Positions 1-9,200 of a stretch of 40,006 nt of DNA are shown in pieces. The notes beneath the pieces are model-generated. The model had not been told where the DNA came from, did not search any database, and saw nothing but the letters and a program-made list of their open reading frames with translations. The stretch is taken from contig JADLHL010000203.1 in assembly GCA_020848815.1 (NCBI GenBank), positions 1-40,006 of the forward strand, written 5' to 3'. The translations under genes were made by a program, and so were the position numbers. The stretch's first letter is position 1. Each line of letters begins with the position of its first letter. The stretch is from Chitinophagaceae bacterium (GTDB lineage Bacteria; Bacteroidota; Bacteroidia; Chitinophagales; Chitinophagaceae).

Positions 1-904
1 CCAATGAATCGGCAATATTGAAATCGTATGGCGGATGAATGAACATATTCGTCCAGCCTTCAGATGGTTTCAACAATTTTTCGGCAGTAAAAGATGTTTC
101 CAAACCACGCATGGTAGTAGTGCCAATGGAGCAGATGCGGTGTCCCTCGGTTTTAGCTTTGTTTACAATGCGGCAAGCTGTTTCATCTATGCGATAGTAT
201 TCAGCATCCATTTTGTGCTTGCTCAGGTCTTCCACTTCTATGGGGCGGAAAGTGCCGAGGCCTGTGTGCAGCGTTACTTCTGCAAAACGCACCCCTTTAA
301 TTTCGCAACGCTTAATCAGTTCGCGGCTGAAGTGCAGGCCGGCGGTTGGAGCCGCTACTGCACCTTCATATTTTGCATATACCGTTTGGTAGCGTTCTTT
401 ATCAGTTTCGTCGGGCTTACGCTTAATGTATTTTGGCAATGGTGTTTCGCCCAAAAAGTCAAGCATTTTGCGGAAAGCTTCTTCAGTATCGTCCCATAAA
501 AACTTGATGGTACGGCCCCGGCTGGTGGTGTTGTCAATTACTTCAGCTACCAGTTCGTCGTTGTCGCCAAAGTAGAGTTTGTTGCCCACACGAATCTTTC
601 TTGCGGGATCAACAATTACATCCCACAGGCGGTTAGGGCGGTTCAGTTCACGCAGCAAAAACACTTCAATTTTTGCACCTGTTTTTTCCTTTCTGCCATA
701 CATTCTTGCGGGAAAAACCTTGGTGTTGTTTACTACAAATACATCCTTGTCGTTGAAAAAATCCATGATTTCGTAGAAATGATGGTCTCTCATTTCACCG
801 GTCTTACGATCAATAACCATGAGGCGGCTGTCTTCGCGGCGCTTCAATGGGCTTTGTGCAATGAGGTTCAGCGGAAGGTCGAACTTAAACTGCGAAAGTT
901 TCAT
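1..904 (-). CDS. queA: S-adenosylmethionine:tRNA ribosyltransferase-isomerase QueA (3' end cut by window)
   Basis: QueA transfers and isomerises the ribosyl group of S-adenosylmethionine onto 7-aminomethyl-7-deazaguanine in tRNA, giving epoxyqueuosine (cytoplasmic, queuosine pathway). Read on the minus strand from the ATG at 904, the protein begins [19 protein letters not shown] and carries the family signatures [47 protein letters not shown] and [10 protein letters not shown]. It runs off the window at [14 protein letters not shown], just before the usual TNFHLPKSTL block, so about 50 residues are missing. The frame is open throughout. A promoter and a possibly structured leader lie upstream (935-1109). 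QueG, which acts on the QueA product, is about 13 kb away at 13326-14273, not in the same operon. Confidence 0.95.
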   Translation of the reverse strand, partial: MKLSQFKFDLPLNLIAQSPLKRREDSRLMVIDRKTGEMRDHHFYEIMDFFNDKDVFVVNNTKVFPARMYGRKEKTGAKIEVFLLRELNRPNRLWDVIVDPARKIRVGNKLYFGDNDELVAEVIDNTTSRGRTIKFLWDDTEEAFRKMLDFLGETPLPKYIKRKPDETDKERYQTVYAKYEGAVAAPTAGLHFSRELIKRCEIKGVRFAEVTLHTGLGTFRPIEVEDLSKHKMDAEYYRIDETACRIVNKAKTEGHRICSIGTTTMRGLETSFTAEKLLKPSEGWTNMFIHPPYDFNIADSL

Positions 905-934
905 ACAGGAAAAATGCTTTAAAGTCAATAAAAC

Positions 935-1077
935 TGATAACCTACAAGCACCTGTACGACTACGATACAAGATGGACATACTTCTCTGGGAAGCATGTGG
1001 AAGGGACACATCCAATTGGCCTTACGGCGCCAGTTGGTTATCAAATTGTCCAATAATCTGTTATTATTGGGGCTGGC
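935..1077 (-). promoter_or_regulatory. Candidate structured 5' leader of queA
   Basis: Between the proposed queA promoter and its ATG the minus-strand transcript can fold. An 8-bp perfect long-range helix pairs 1036-1043 with 935-942 (TGATAACC with GGTTATCA). Inside it lie a strong hairpin at 975-997 (ACATGCTTC/GAAGTATGT, one G-U pair), a smaller TGGC...GCCA hairpin and a TGTA...TACA hairpin. A 5' hairpin, 1050-1057 with 1063-1070 (CCAATAAT/ATTATTGG), precedes them. A closing helix around several hairpins looks like a riboswitch or regulatory leader, but I do not recognise a known class such as preQ1-I. Folding was done by eye only. Confidence 0.33.
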
Positions 1078-1109
1078 AAAGGTAATAAGAAGGAGAACTA
1101 AAAACGCAA
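1077..1109 (-). promoter_or_regulatory. Bacteroidota-type promoter for queA
   Basis: On the minus strand TACCTTTG (1084-1077) is a perfect TAnnTTTG -7 box. CTTG (1110-1107) sits 22 nt upstream as a -33 element, close to the usual 19-21 nt. Transcription would begin near 1070, leaving a leader of about 165 nt before the queA ATG. Confidence 0.5.
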
Positions 1110-1131
1110 GCCACCAGAAATTTACGCCTGT

Positions 1132-1167
1132 TAAAAAAACAAACGCCTCATTATTTAGATGAGGCGT
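1132..1167 (-). terminator. Rho-independent terminator after the AMP nucleosidase gene
   Basis: A 9-bp perfect stem (1159-1167 with 1143-1151, ATGAGGCGT type) with a 7-nt loop is followed on the minus strand by a T-rich tract (TTTGTTTTTTT). It lies just downstream of the stop at 1175, so queA further downstream needs its own promoter. Confidence 0.8.
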
Positions 1168-1174
1168 CTATGAT

Positions 1175-1945
1175 TTAGAATTTCAGGTGCCTAACTGTGA
1201 GGCCGTTATTCTGTAGTTGTTTCAGCGAGTCGATGCCGATTTTGATGTGTTGGTCTACAAACTGGCTGGTCACGTTTTTATCGCTGGCCTCGGTTTTTAC
1301 CCCTTCGGGTACCATGGGGCTATCGCTTACAAGCAGTAGTGCGCCTGTAGGAATTTTGTTGTAAAAACCAACCGTAAAAATGGTGGCCGTTTCCATATCA
1401 ATAGCATAAGCCCTTACTTTTTGCAGGTATTCTTTAAACTCATCATCGTGCTCCCACACCCGGCGGTTAGTGGTATAGCAAGTGCCTGTCCAATAGTCTA
1501 TGCCTTTGTCGCGAATGGTGGTAGACACAGCTTTTTGCAAAGCAAATGCGGGGAGTGCAGGCACTTCGGGAGGAAAGTAATCATTGGAAGTACCCTCACC
1601 GCGAATGGCAGCGATGGGTAAAATGAGGTCGCCAATTTTGTTGCGTTTTTTGAGGCCACCACATTTGCCCAAAAAAAGTACCGCTTTGGGTTCTATGGCC
1701 GATAGTAAATCCATAATGGTAGCAGCACCGGGGCTGCCCATACCAAAGTTGATAATGGTAATGTTGTCGGCAGTGGCACATTGCATGGGCCTGTCTTTAC
1801 CAATTACTGCTACATTGTGCCATTGGGCAAAGAGATCTACATAATTACTAAAATTGGTGAGCAGAATATATTCACCAAATTGTTCGAGAGACTGGCCGGT
1901 ATAGCGTGGCAGCCAGTTGTTTACTATATCTGTTTTTGTCTTCAT
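1175..1945 (-). CDS. amn: AMP nucleosidase (short Bacteroidota type)
   Basis: Predicted to hydrolyse AMP to adenine and ribose 5-phosphate in the cytoplasm. The 256-residue protein has the nucleoside phosphorylase/AMP nucleosidase fold. INFGMGSPGAATIMDLLS (about 66-83) fits the phosphate/ribose-binding glycine loop. FLGKCGGLKKRNKIGDLILP (about 92-111) and YAIDMETATIFTVGF (about 180-194, with the ribose-binding Met-Glu pair) are typical of AMN-like proteins. It is much shorter than E. coli Amn (about 480 residues) because it lacks the regulatory N-terminal domain, as in the AMN-like family of Bacteroidota. It is divergent from the HsdR_N gene at 2013 and ends at a good terminator. A purine nucleoside phosphorylase is the alternative reading, but the ACDMETA-like context and length favour AMN. 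Confidence 0.85.
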   Translation of the reverse strand: MKTKTDIVNNWLPRYTGQSLEQFGEYILLTNFSNYVDLFAQWHNVAVIGKDRPMQCATADNITIINFGMGSPGAATIMDLLSAIEPKAVLFLGKCGGLKKRNKIGDLILPIAAIRGEGTSNDYFPPEVPALPAFALQKAVSTTIRDKGIDYWTGTCYTTNRRVWEHDDEFKEYLQKVRAYAIDMETATIFTVGFYNKIPTGALLLVSDSPMVPEGVKTEASDKNVTSQFVDQHIKIGIDSLKQLQNNGLTVRHLKF

Positions 1946-2012
1946 ATCAACTTGAGCTACAGCGTTTCATCACTGCAGGATAATTGATAAAGGTAATCAA
2001 TACTTTTGGCTG

Positions 2013-2450
2013 ATGATACAAATCAACTTTCCTGAGCCAGCGTTTCGATTGAGAGAGACGGATGGGATGAGGGAAATATTTGATCCGCTGCGCAAAAGAT
2101 GGTTGGTACTTACGCCTGAAGAATGGGTGCGCCAAAACCTGTTGCAATGGCTGGTACAAGTGCAACAAATTCCTGCTGCCTTAATTGCATTGGAAAAAAT
2201 GATTGTGGTTGCCGACAGAAAGCGTCGCTTCGATGTTGTGGTATATGACCGCCAACACGCACCCTGGCTGCTGATTGAATGCAAGGCGCCTGACATTTTA
2301 TTGAACGATAAAGTATTGCAGCAGGCACTCAGCTACCTCAGCAAAGTGCCGGCGCAACTGCTCATGATTTCGAATGGGCAACAACATTTGTGCTGGCAGC
2401 GGCAGGAGGGAACCCTGCAATTGATAGACCAGCTTCCTCCATTATCATAA
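2013..2450 (+). CDS. Standalone type I restriction HsdR N-terminal-like domain protein
   Basis: A 145-residue protein matching the N-terminal nuclease-like domain of type I restriction R subunits (HSDR_N family). Visible features are FRLRETDGMREIFDPLRKRW, LTPEEWVRQNLLQWL (about 34-48) and a PD-(D/E)xK-like core RRFDVVVYDRQHAPWLLIECKAP (about 68-90), with Asp in RFD and the E-x-K pair in IECKAP. No methylase, specificity or helicase gene lies nearby, so it is not part of a restriction locus here. Such single-domain proteins are common in Bacteroidota, and their function is not established. It could be a DNA-processing nuclease. A TACTTTTG -7-like box at 2001-2008 is so close to the ATG that the transcript would be nearly leaderless. 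Confidence 0.8.
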   Translation: MIQINFPEPAFRLRETDGMREIFDPLRKRWLVLTPEEWVRQNLLQWLVQVQQIPAALIALEKMIVVADRKRRFDVVVYDRQHAPWLLIECKAPDILLNDKVLQQALSYLSKVPAQLLMISNGQQHLCWQRQEGTLQLIDQLPPLS

Positions 2451-2482
2451 AAAAAGCGACTGTTAAGAAACAGTCGCTTTTT
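2451..2482. terminator. Bidirectional terminator between convergent genes
   Basis: A 14-bp perfect stem (2451-2464 with 2469-2482, AAAAAGCGACTGTT/AACAGTCGCTTTTT) with a 4-nt AAGA loop. A-tract on the left and T-tract on the right let it serve both the plus gene ending at 2450 and the minus gene ending at 2505. Confidence 0.9.
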
Positions 2483-2504
2483 GCATCAATCGATATGCCT
2501 TGTA

Positions 2505-3923
2505 TTATGGGAAAATTCCAAGTTCTGAATAGCTTGTTGCAACCTTGTTGATAGCTACAACGTATGCAGCACTACGCATGTCAGGAATCTCCGGATTTTT
2601 GTGCCAGCACTCGATGATTTCACGGGTGGCTTGCACCATGGTTTCTTCGAGGCCGCTATGAACCAGATCTACTTCATCGGGGCCGTGCATGATGGCTTTT
2701 CTTTCGGCTTCGGCCATGTTTTTACCCGACAGTTCTTCCATTTGGTTGAGGATGCGGGCATTCATGTTTTCGGTGAAGCGTTTTTCCATACGACCATACC
2801 GAACGTGGCTCAGGTTTTTCAACCATTCGAAGTAGGAAACCGTTACACCACCTGCGTTCAGGTACATATCAGGTACGCATACGATTCCTTTTTTAGCAAA
2901 TACTTCATCTGCTTCAGGCGTACAGGGGCCGTTGGCTGCTTCTCCAATGATTTTGGCTTTGATGCGGTCTGCATTTTCACCATTTATCACGTTTTCCAAT
3001 GCAGCAGGAATGAGGATATCGCAAGGTAGTTCCAGCGCTTCTTTGCTATTGGTAATGTTTGTAGCTCCGGGGAAGTTGAGAATGCTGCCGGTTGCTTTGC
3101 GGTGTTGGAATACTTCTTCTTCGTTCAGGCCGTTCTCATTGTAGATGGCGCCTTCGTATTCTGCAATGGCAATTACTTTGCAACCCCCTTTTTCACGGAA
3201 GAATTTGGCACTGTGATAGCCCACGTTGCCGAGGCCTTGCACCACCACTGTTTTGCCTTCGAGTCCTAATGGCAAACCAATTTTATCCATTACTTCAGGC
3301 ATGCTGCACACTTCACGTACACCAAAGAATACACCGAGACCAGTGGCTTCTTTACGACCACGTACGCCGCCTTGTGAAATTGGCTTACCCGTTACACAAC
3401 CATAGCCATCAATTTCGCCTGGCTTCAGAGTAGTGTAGGTGTCTACAATCCAAGCCATTTCACGTTCGCCGGTACCATAGTCAGGAGCGGGAACATCAAT
3501 GCCCGGGCCAATGAAGTTTTTCTTCACCAGTTCAGAGGTGTAACGGCGGGTGATTTTTTCCAGCTCGTAAGCACTATGCTTACGAGGGTCAATTTTGATA
3601 CCACCTTTACCACCACCAAAAGGTACGTTCACAATGGCGCATTTGTAGGTCATCAATGCAGCCAGTGCCATTACTTCATCTTGGTTTACTTCGGTTGAAA
3701 AACGGATACCACCTTTGCAAGGAGCCTTGTGGTGGCTGTGTTGTACACGGTATGCTTCAATCACTTCAATGTGACCATCATCCATTTTTACAGGGTATCG
3801 CATACGCAGCACTGAGTTACATGCTTTGATTTGTTCGAGAATACCCGGATCCCATTTGGTGAATTTGGCAGCTTTGTCGAAGCTAGTGCCTACACTTTCA
3901 AAAAAACTGTACTCGGCAGACAT
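2505..3923 (-). CDS. gdhA: Glutamate dehydrogenase (Glu/Leu/Phe/Val dehydrogenase family)
   Basis: Interconverts glutamate with 2-oxoglutarate and ammonia using NAD(P)H, linking carbon and nitrogen metabolism. At 472 residues it is of normal hexameric GDH length. The substrate site reads [20 protein letters not shown] (about 67-86) followed by [17 protein letters not shown], with the catalytic lysines in place. [15 protein letters not shown] holds the conserved Asp. The Rossmann dinucleotide loop is [17 protein letters not shown] (about 226-242). Cofactor choice cannot be settled by eye. It follows ccmD with 82 bp between, in which an inverted repeat (3968-3974 with 3981-3987) could be leader structure. 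Downstream it meets the HsdR_N gene tail to tail across a strong terminator. The gene symbol is by family and not tested against gudB/rocG types. Confidence 0.93.
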   Translation of the reverse strand: MSAEYSFFESVGTSFDKAAKFTKWDPGILEQIKACNSVLRMRYPVKMDDGHIEVIEAYRVQHSHHKAPCKGGIRFSTEVNQDEVMALAALMTYKCAIVNVPFGGGKGGIKIDPRKHSAYELEKITRRYTSELVKKNFIGPGIDVPAPDYGTGEREMAWIVDTYTTLKPGEIDGYGCVTGKPISQGGVRGRKEATGLGVFFGVREVCSMPEVMDKIGLPLGLEGKTVVVQGLGNVGYHSAKFFREKGGCKVIAIAEYEGAIYNENGLNEEEVFQHRKATGSILNFPGATNITNSKEALELPCDILIPAALENVINGENADRIKAKIIGEAANGPCTPEADEVFAKKGIVCVPDMYLNAGGVTVSYFEWLKNLSHVRYGRMEKRFTENMNARILNQMEELSGKNMAEAERKAIMHGPDEVDLVHSGLEETMVQATREIIECWHKNPEIPDMRSAAYVVAINKVATSYSELGIFP

Positions 3924-4005
3924 AAAATGTTTTTTGGTTTAACAATCGTTATTTCTATAGCAAGCAGTCCATGCATGGCCGCATGGATATTGAAGCAAAA
4001 ATGAA

Positions 4006-4242
4006 TCAGGCGCTGTGTTCTTTTTCCAGTGCCTTTACTTTTTTCTCGAGGCGAATGAGGTACAATACAATACCTGCCAACACGGTGGAAAGTACTGCTA
4101 CCACTACGTAAATTTTACCGTTGCTGCGCATGGTATCTGCCATTTCTACCGGCTGATTTTCAGCAGGAACTTGTGCAAACATTACCAGTGAAGCAACAAA
4201 AAAAGCGAGGAACAGCGAGGCTGTTTTGATATACTTAGCCAT
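4006..4242 (-). CDS. ccmD: CcmD-family small membrane protein
   Basis: A 78-residue protein with an N-terminal signal or membrane segment (SLFLAFFVASLVMFA, about 9-23) and one clear transmembrane helix (IYVVVAVLSTVLAGIVLYLIRL, about 44-65), followed by a charged tail EKKVKALEKEHSA. This is the layout of Bacteroidota CcmD-family proteins, which in other bacteria help release holo-CcmE from the CcmABC haem export complex. It overlaps ccmC by 8 bp (4235-4242), so the two are translationally coupled. The sequence itself is weakly conserved, and the call leans on size, topology and position. Confidence 0.75.
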   Translation of the reverse strand: MAKYIKTASLFLAFFVASLVMFAQVPAENQPVEMADTMRSNGKIYVVVAVLSTVLAGIVLYLIRLEKKVKALEKEHSA

Positions 4243-4900
4243 TGAGAATGTTTCTGTCTTTAATAAGTTGAATGCGGATGTACAACTGCGATATCCAAAC
4301 GCCCAGCAACGTCCAGCCCAAAACGGCAGGCCAGAAAATAATGCGCATCATAGGGTCGATATCATTCTGGTTGATGGCCGGGTTGCCTTCGCCGCCGGGG
4401 TGCAGGCTTTCGTACATTCTCGGTATGATAAAAAGGGTAGGAAAGAGCATGGTGTATGCAAAAATGTTGTACACCGCACTTACCCGTGCCCGTTTATCAA
4501 TGTCATCAATAGAAGAACGTAAGATGAAATAAGCTGCGTAAATGAGCAAAGCAATGGCCGCCAAAATTTGCTTGATATCGTTGCTCCAGGGCTGGCCCCA
4601 GGTGTAGTTGGCCCAAATGGCACCGGTTACAATACCCAACACGCCAAAAAGCATACCCGTGCTGGCAAATCGGCTACCCTTTATATCGTGCGACAATTTT
4701 GAATGACGCAGATATAATATGGAGTACACTACAGACACCGACATTAATATCATCATGCCAAACCACATGGGTACGTGGTAGTACAAATTGCGGATACTTT
4801 CATTGACAATGGGCCGTGCAGGAACAGGCAGCAAAAGGCCAGCCACAAAGGCGTACAACAAGCAGGCTACCGACAGTATTTTCCACCAGGATTTCTTCAT
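4235..4900 (-). CDS. ccmC: Cytochrome c biogenesis / haem exporter protein CcmC (CcsA-like)
   Basis: A polytopic inner-membrane protein of 221 residues with about six hydrophobic segments, proposed to deliver haem for cytochrome c maturation. H42 in YYHVPMW and a second His in SLHPGGEGN match the haem-ligand histidines of the family. The tryptophan-rich signature WGxxWxWD appears here as WGQPWSND (101-108), with the last Trp changed to Asn. The flanking IDDIDKRARVSAVYNIFAY is typical of the Bacteroidota versions. It is co-transcribed with ccmD. ccmA, ccmB and ccmE are not in the window. A TATTTTTG -7 box lies upstream at 4945-4952, and a 7-bp hairpin (4908-4914 with 4926-4932) sits in the leader. 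Confidence 0.88.
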   Translation of the reverse strand: MKKSWWKILSVACLLYAFVAGLLLPVPARPIVNESIRNLYYHVPMWFGMMILMSVSVVYSILYLRHSKLSHDIKGSRFASTGMLFGVLGIVTGAIWANYTWGQPWSNDIKQILAAIALLIYAAYFILRSSIDDIDKRARVSAVYNIFAYTMLFPTLFIIPRMYESLHPGGEGNPAINQNDIDPMMRIIFWPAVLGWTLLGVWISQLYIRIQLIKDRNILNG

Positions 4901-4944
4901 GAATTGGGATGTCGTATTTGATGTTCGACATCGTTTGTGGTGTG

Positions 4945-4952
4945 CAAAAATA
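4945..4952 (-). promoter_or_regulatory. Candidate -7 box for ccmC-ccmD
   Basis: TATTTTTG on the minus strand is a perfect TAnnTTTG match 45 bp upstream of the ccmC ATG. No convincing TTTG -33 box is seen about 20 nt further up, so only half of the promoter is supported. Confidence 0.4.
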
Positions 4953-4983
4953 GGATGAAAGGGGGCTTCAGTTTGTATTAAAG

Positions 4984-5811
4984 TTATCCCAAACCAACGC
5001 TGATATGTGCATGGGTTGCCAGGCGTAAAAAGTTGGGCAAAATAGTATCGTGAGTATATAAAATTTTATCAGGGTCACTCAGGTGATCAATCATGTCTTG
5101 CCATTTAGCTTCGCCATGATTTTCAATCACGGTTTTCTTTTTGTCTTCCCGCAATAAATACATGGTCATACCAATGGCATCGGCTTCGGGGTGAAACTGT
5201 GTGCCGAAGAAATAAGGCGAAAAGCGAATGGCCATCACGGCTCTTTCCAAAGCCACATGCGGCCGGGCTTTTTCTATACATAATAATGATGCACCCATAT
5301 CGCGGAGGCGTTGGTGGTTGGGTTCAATCACCTGAAAATCGCGGCTGTCTACAGCGTAGAATGGCTCTTTTAAACCAGCAAAAACGGGTTCTGCTTCGGC
5401 TGTATTAATCATGTGAACAGGAAATACACCAAATGAAGTGGATCTTCTTTTGCAAACATTGCCCACTCTATAGTGCCGGCATGCCAGCTGAAAGCTGTGG
5501 CAAATAAAAAACACATGTTTCTTGCGCAGATTGGCCGGGTTGGCATTCCATTGTTCAATTTGTTGGAGCCAGCTAAAGTAGGCGGCTTCCCACTCGCTGC
5601 CTTCCGATTCGAGAGGGCTACCCGGCCCACCACTGCTGATGAAAATATCGAAGCTGGTATCGGGCACTTCCAGTTTGCGGCGAACGTCAAACTCGGTAAT
5701 GGTAATATCCAGCCCATGATGGTCGGCAAAACTGTTGACTATTTCACGAATGCCCCGCATGCCCTGGTTTTCGAAACCTTCATACAAATCGAGAATTGCC
5801 AGTTTTACCAT
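4984..5811 (-). CDS. Class I glutamine amidotransferase (GMP synthase-like domain)
   Basis: A 275-residue single-domain class I amidotransferase. The nucleophile elbow is FFICHSFQ (C104), and the catalytic His-Glu pair is in FGTQFHPEADA (H207, E209). ISSGGPGSP (about 58-66) supplies the oxyanion loop. Family members release ammonia from glutamine or hydrolyse gamma-glutamyl amides. No synthetase domain is attached, so it is not GMP synthase itself despite the usual automatic name. I start at the ATG at 5811 (MVKLAILDLYEGFENQGMRG) because the fold begins there. An upstream in-frame start at 5859 would add 16 unrelated residues. The GCS2-type ligase and ATP-grasp ligase lie on the same strand beyond the SusC/SusD pair (11031-13233), which hints at a split amide-forming cluster. 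Confidence 0.82.
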   Translation of the reverse strand: MVKLAILDLYEGFENQGMRGIREIVNSFADHHGLDITITEFDVRRKLEVPDTSFDIFISSGGPGSPLESEGSEWEAAYFSWLQQIEQWNANPANLRKKHVFFICHSFQLACRHYRVGNVCKRRSTSFGVFPVHMINTAEAEPVFAGLKEPFYAVDSRDFQVIEPNHQRLRDMGASLLCIEKARPHVALERAVMAIRFSPYFFGTQFHPEADAIGMTMYLLREDKKKTVIENHGEAKWQDMIDHLSDPDKILYTHDTILPNFLRLATHAHISVGLG

Positions 5812-6210
5812 GCTTAACCTTTCAAGTTGGAAAGCGGCAAAAGTAGGTAACCGAAGCATTGTTCACACTATGCGGTTGTCAACAATATAATAGGGACGAA
5901 CTTGTAAGGGCAGCTGTAATCATTTCAGTTCTTATTAGGTATAAAATCGACATGTAGCATAGTCGCCGTATTCTAAAGGCTTTATTCAGAAATCATTAAA
6001 ATTATAAACATGATATTTTAATTACATCTGAAATACTTAATTGTAATTAATACAATTCATGAATATGATTAATGAGTTGGTGTTTGTCTAATTTTTGGGA
6101 AAAGTGCTAAAAAAACCTTCATGAAGCGTTAACAAACATTTTACAGTTACATAACCATAGGTTATATTGCGAGCACTAACAATTTTCTGTTTCACCAAAA
6201 ACAAAACAGT
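5812..6210. other. AT-rich 399-bp intergenic region upstream of susC
   Basis: Divergent region between the amidotransferase (minus) and susC (plus). It is markedly AT-rich from about 5930. It holds a 6-bp perfect inverted repeat with a 3-nt spacer at 6151-6165 (ATAACC-ATA-GGTTAT), 46 bp upstream of the susC ATG, which could be an operator. No full TTTG/TAnnTTTG promoter and no adjacent ECF sigma/anti-sigma pair were found. No gene is seen here. Confidence 0.4.
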
Positions 6211-9200
6211 ATGAGAAAAATGCTACTACTTGTTGTAGCTCTGGTCAGCTCATGGGCCATAGCCATTGCACAAAAGGTAGAGGTATCCGGTAAGGTTACC
6301 GACAAAAACGGTGCTCCTGTTGCAGGTGCCACCATTACCGAAAAAGGAACCAGAAACGCTACCATGGCGGAAGGAGACGGTTCTTTTAAACTGACCGTAG
6401 CGCCAACCGCTAAACTGGTTATTTCTGCCACGGGTTTTCAAAGCATTGAAATGGCCGCCAACGGAAATCTTTCTGTGCAGCTGGCTGCAGCTGAGAGCAA
6501 CCTGAGCGAAGTAGTAGTAACTGCCCTCGGTGTAAAAAGGGAGAAAAAAGCCCTTGGCTACGCCGTGCAGGAAGTAAAAGGCGAGAACCTGACGATTGCC
6601 AAATCGCTGGACGTAAGCACCAGCCTGGCGGGTAAAGTTGCCGGTGTGCAACTGGTGGGTTCACCCAGCTCTACGTTCGATAATGCCGACATCCTCATTC
6701 GTGGTGTAACCGGCCTCGGACCTCAGGCCCCCATATTTGTGGTAGATGGTACCATTACCAACCAGAGTGCTGTAATTATGGACAACGTGGAAAACGTGAG
6801 TGTACTGAAAGGACCTGCCGCCACAGCGCTGTATGGCCAGCGTGCCGCCAACGGTGCCGTAGTTATTACCACTAAAAAAGGTACCCGTAAAAAAACAAGC
6901 AGTGTAGAAGTAAACCTGGGTGTGACTTTTGAAAATCTGGCACTTGTGCCACCATATCAAAACCAATATGCCGGTGGTTATTCATCTTCTTATACAAGTG
7001 TAAACTCTCTGGGCGCAGGTTATTTGGATGCGCAGGGGTATTACATTTTCAAGTATCGTCCATCTGTACATCCTGCTTCTTGGGCATCTTTCGATGGCCA
7101 GCGTATGCTGGAGTATGGTGCTGATGAAAGCTGGGGACCTAAAATTGATGGAAACCTTTACCGTCCATACTACAGCTGGTATCCCGGCGACGAGTTTGGC
7201 AAAATGGTGCCCATGACCGCACAGCCAAACAACATCAAAAACTTTTTCCGTACGGGTACCAACCTCAACAACTCTATCGCCTTTACCTCTGGTAGCGAAT
7301 CGCATAACATCCGCATGACCTACGGCAACCAAAGCCGCAGTCTCATCATCCCCAATGCCAACCGTGAGCAGCATCAGCTGGGTATCAACAGTTCTTTTGA
7401 TGTAGGTAAGTACCTCACCATTTCATCAGATGTAACTTATACCACCAACTACACCAAGGGCAAGCCACTCGAAGGCTATCGCCTGGATGGGTTGAACGTG
7501 ACGCAAAACTTTAACCAATGGTTTCAACGCCAGTTGGATATCGAAAAAATGAAGACCTACCGCCAGCCCGATGGAAACCTGAACAGCTGGAACATAGGCG
7601 ACCCCAACAGTACCGGCGATTATGCTTCTTACAGCAAACCGCAGTATTGGGACAACCCATATTTTGTATTGGAAGAAAACTATGGCACACAGCGCCAGAG
7701 CCGTTTGATTGGTAACGTGGGTTTGAATATCAAAATCAACAACCACTTCAACATTCAGTCATATGTACGGATGAACCAATACAGCAACGAAAACGATCAG
7801 CGTGTTGCTTCCGGTGGTTTAAATCTTGATGGATATTCCATTGCACAAAACCAATACCGTGAAATGAACTACGAAACCAACCTGATGTATAAAAACAAGT
7901 TTGGTGAGTTTTCTGTAGATGGTTTGCTTGGTGGTAACGTACGTAAAAATGATTACAGCCAGTTGAGTGAAGCTACTACCGGTGGTTTAAGCTCTCCTAA
8001 CTACTTCAACATTGCTGCTTCTGTTGGTCGTCCCGACATTAGCCGTGGTTACGAAAAGAAGATTGTGAACAGTGTGTATGGTAAGGCATCAGTAGGTTGG
8101 AGAGACATGATTTTTGTGGAAGGAACACTCCGCAACGACTGGTCTTCTGCACTGCCTGCCGAAAGCAATTCTTACCTCTATCCATCTTTGAGCAGCAGCT
8201 TCATCTTTACCGAACTGCTGAAAACAAGCTGGTTGAGCTTTGGTAAGCTCCGTGCTTCTTATGCTTCTGTTGGTTCTGATTTGGATGCGCATTCACTGGA
8301 TATCGCTATCAGCAACGGTTCATTTTATGGTGCTAACCCTTCTGTATCTATTGGCAACCAGTTTCGTGGTGGCGGCATTCGCCCGGCACTTACCAAGGCC
8401 TGGGAAACCGGTATCGAACTGCGTTTCTTCAAGCGGATTGGATTGGATGTAACCTTGTATGAAAACAACAACACCGATCAGATTTTGCCGGTAGACGTAT
8501 CGCCAGCCAGCGGTTTCTCTACTGCACAAATCAATGCAGGTAATATTGTAAGCCGTGGTGTGGAAGTATCTATTAATGGTACGCCTGTTCAGTCGAAAAA
8601 CTTTACCTGGGAAGTGAGCCTCAACTGGGCCCGCAACCGCAACGAAGTAAAAGAACTGGCTCCCGGCATCAACACTTATTTGTATGCCACCAACCGCTAC
8701 GATACCCGCCTCGAACACCGTGTAGGTGGTGAGTGGGGTAGCTACTATGGCCGCAAATGGAGAACTGATGAAAAAACAGGTCAAACGCTCATCGACCAAA
8801 CTGGTCAGCCTTTGTATGATATCAACGTAAAAATTGGTAATGTACTGCCCGACTGGACTGGTGGTATGTTCAACTCTTTCCGTTACAAAGCCTTCGATCT
8901 TACTTTCTCTATCGACTTCCAGAAGGGCGGCTTGTTTTACTCTGAAACCCGCAACTTCAACTCTGGTTCTGGCTTAAGCCAAGAAACAGTAGGTGTAAAT
9001 GACAAAGGTTTCGACTGGCGTGATTATCCCGGCTCATACACTGCCGCAGGTGGTAACACCGGCAATGGTGGTATCCGTATCCCGGGCATTTTCGCCAACG
9101 GACCTTTGGCTGGCCAGCCAAACAACCGCTACATCAGTGCCCGTGCATACTGGTATACTGCCCGTCAGCGTCAGGGTAGCGAGGTATTGCTGGATGGCTC

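Noticed and set aside
3968..3987. Inverted repeat TCCATGC/GCATGGA between ccmD and gdh as a terminator
   Set aside because: No T-tract follows on the minus strand; it could be leader structure, so it was not listed as a terminator.
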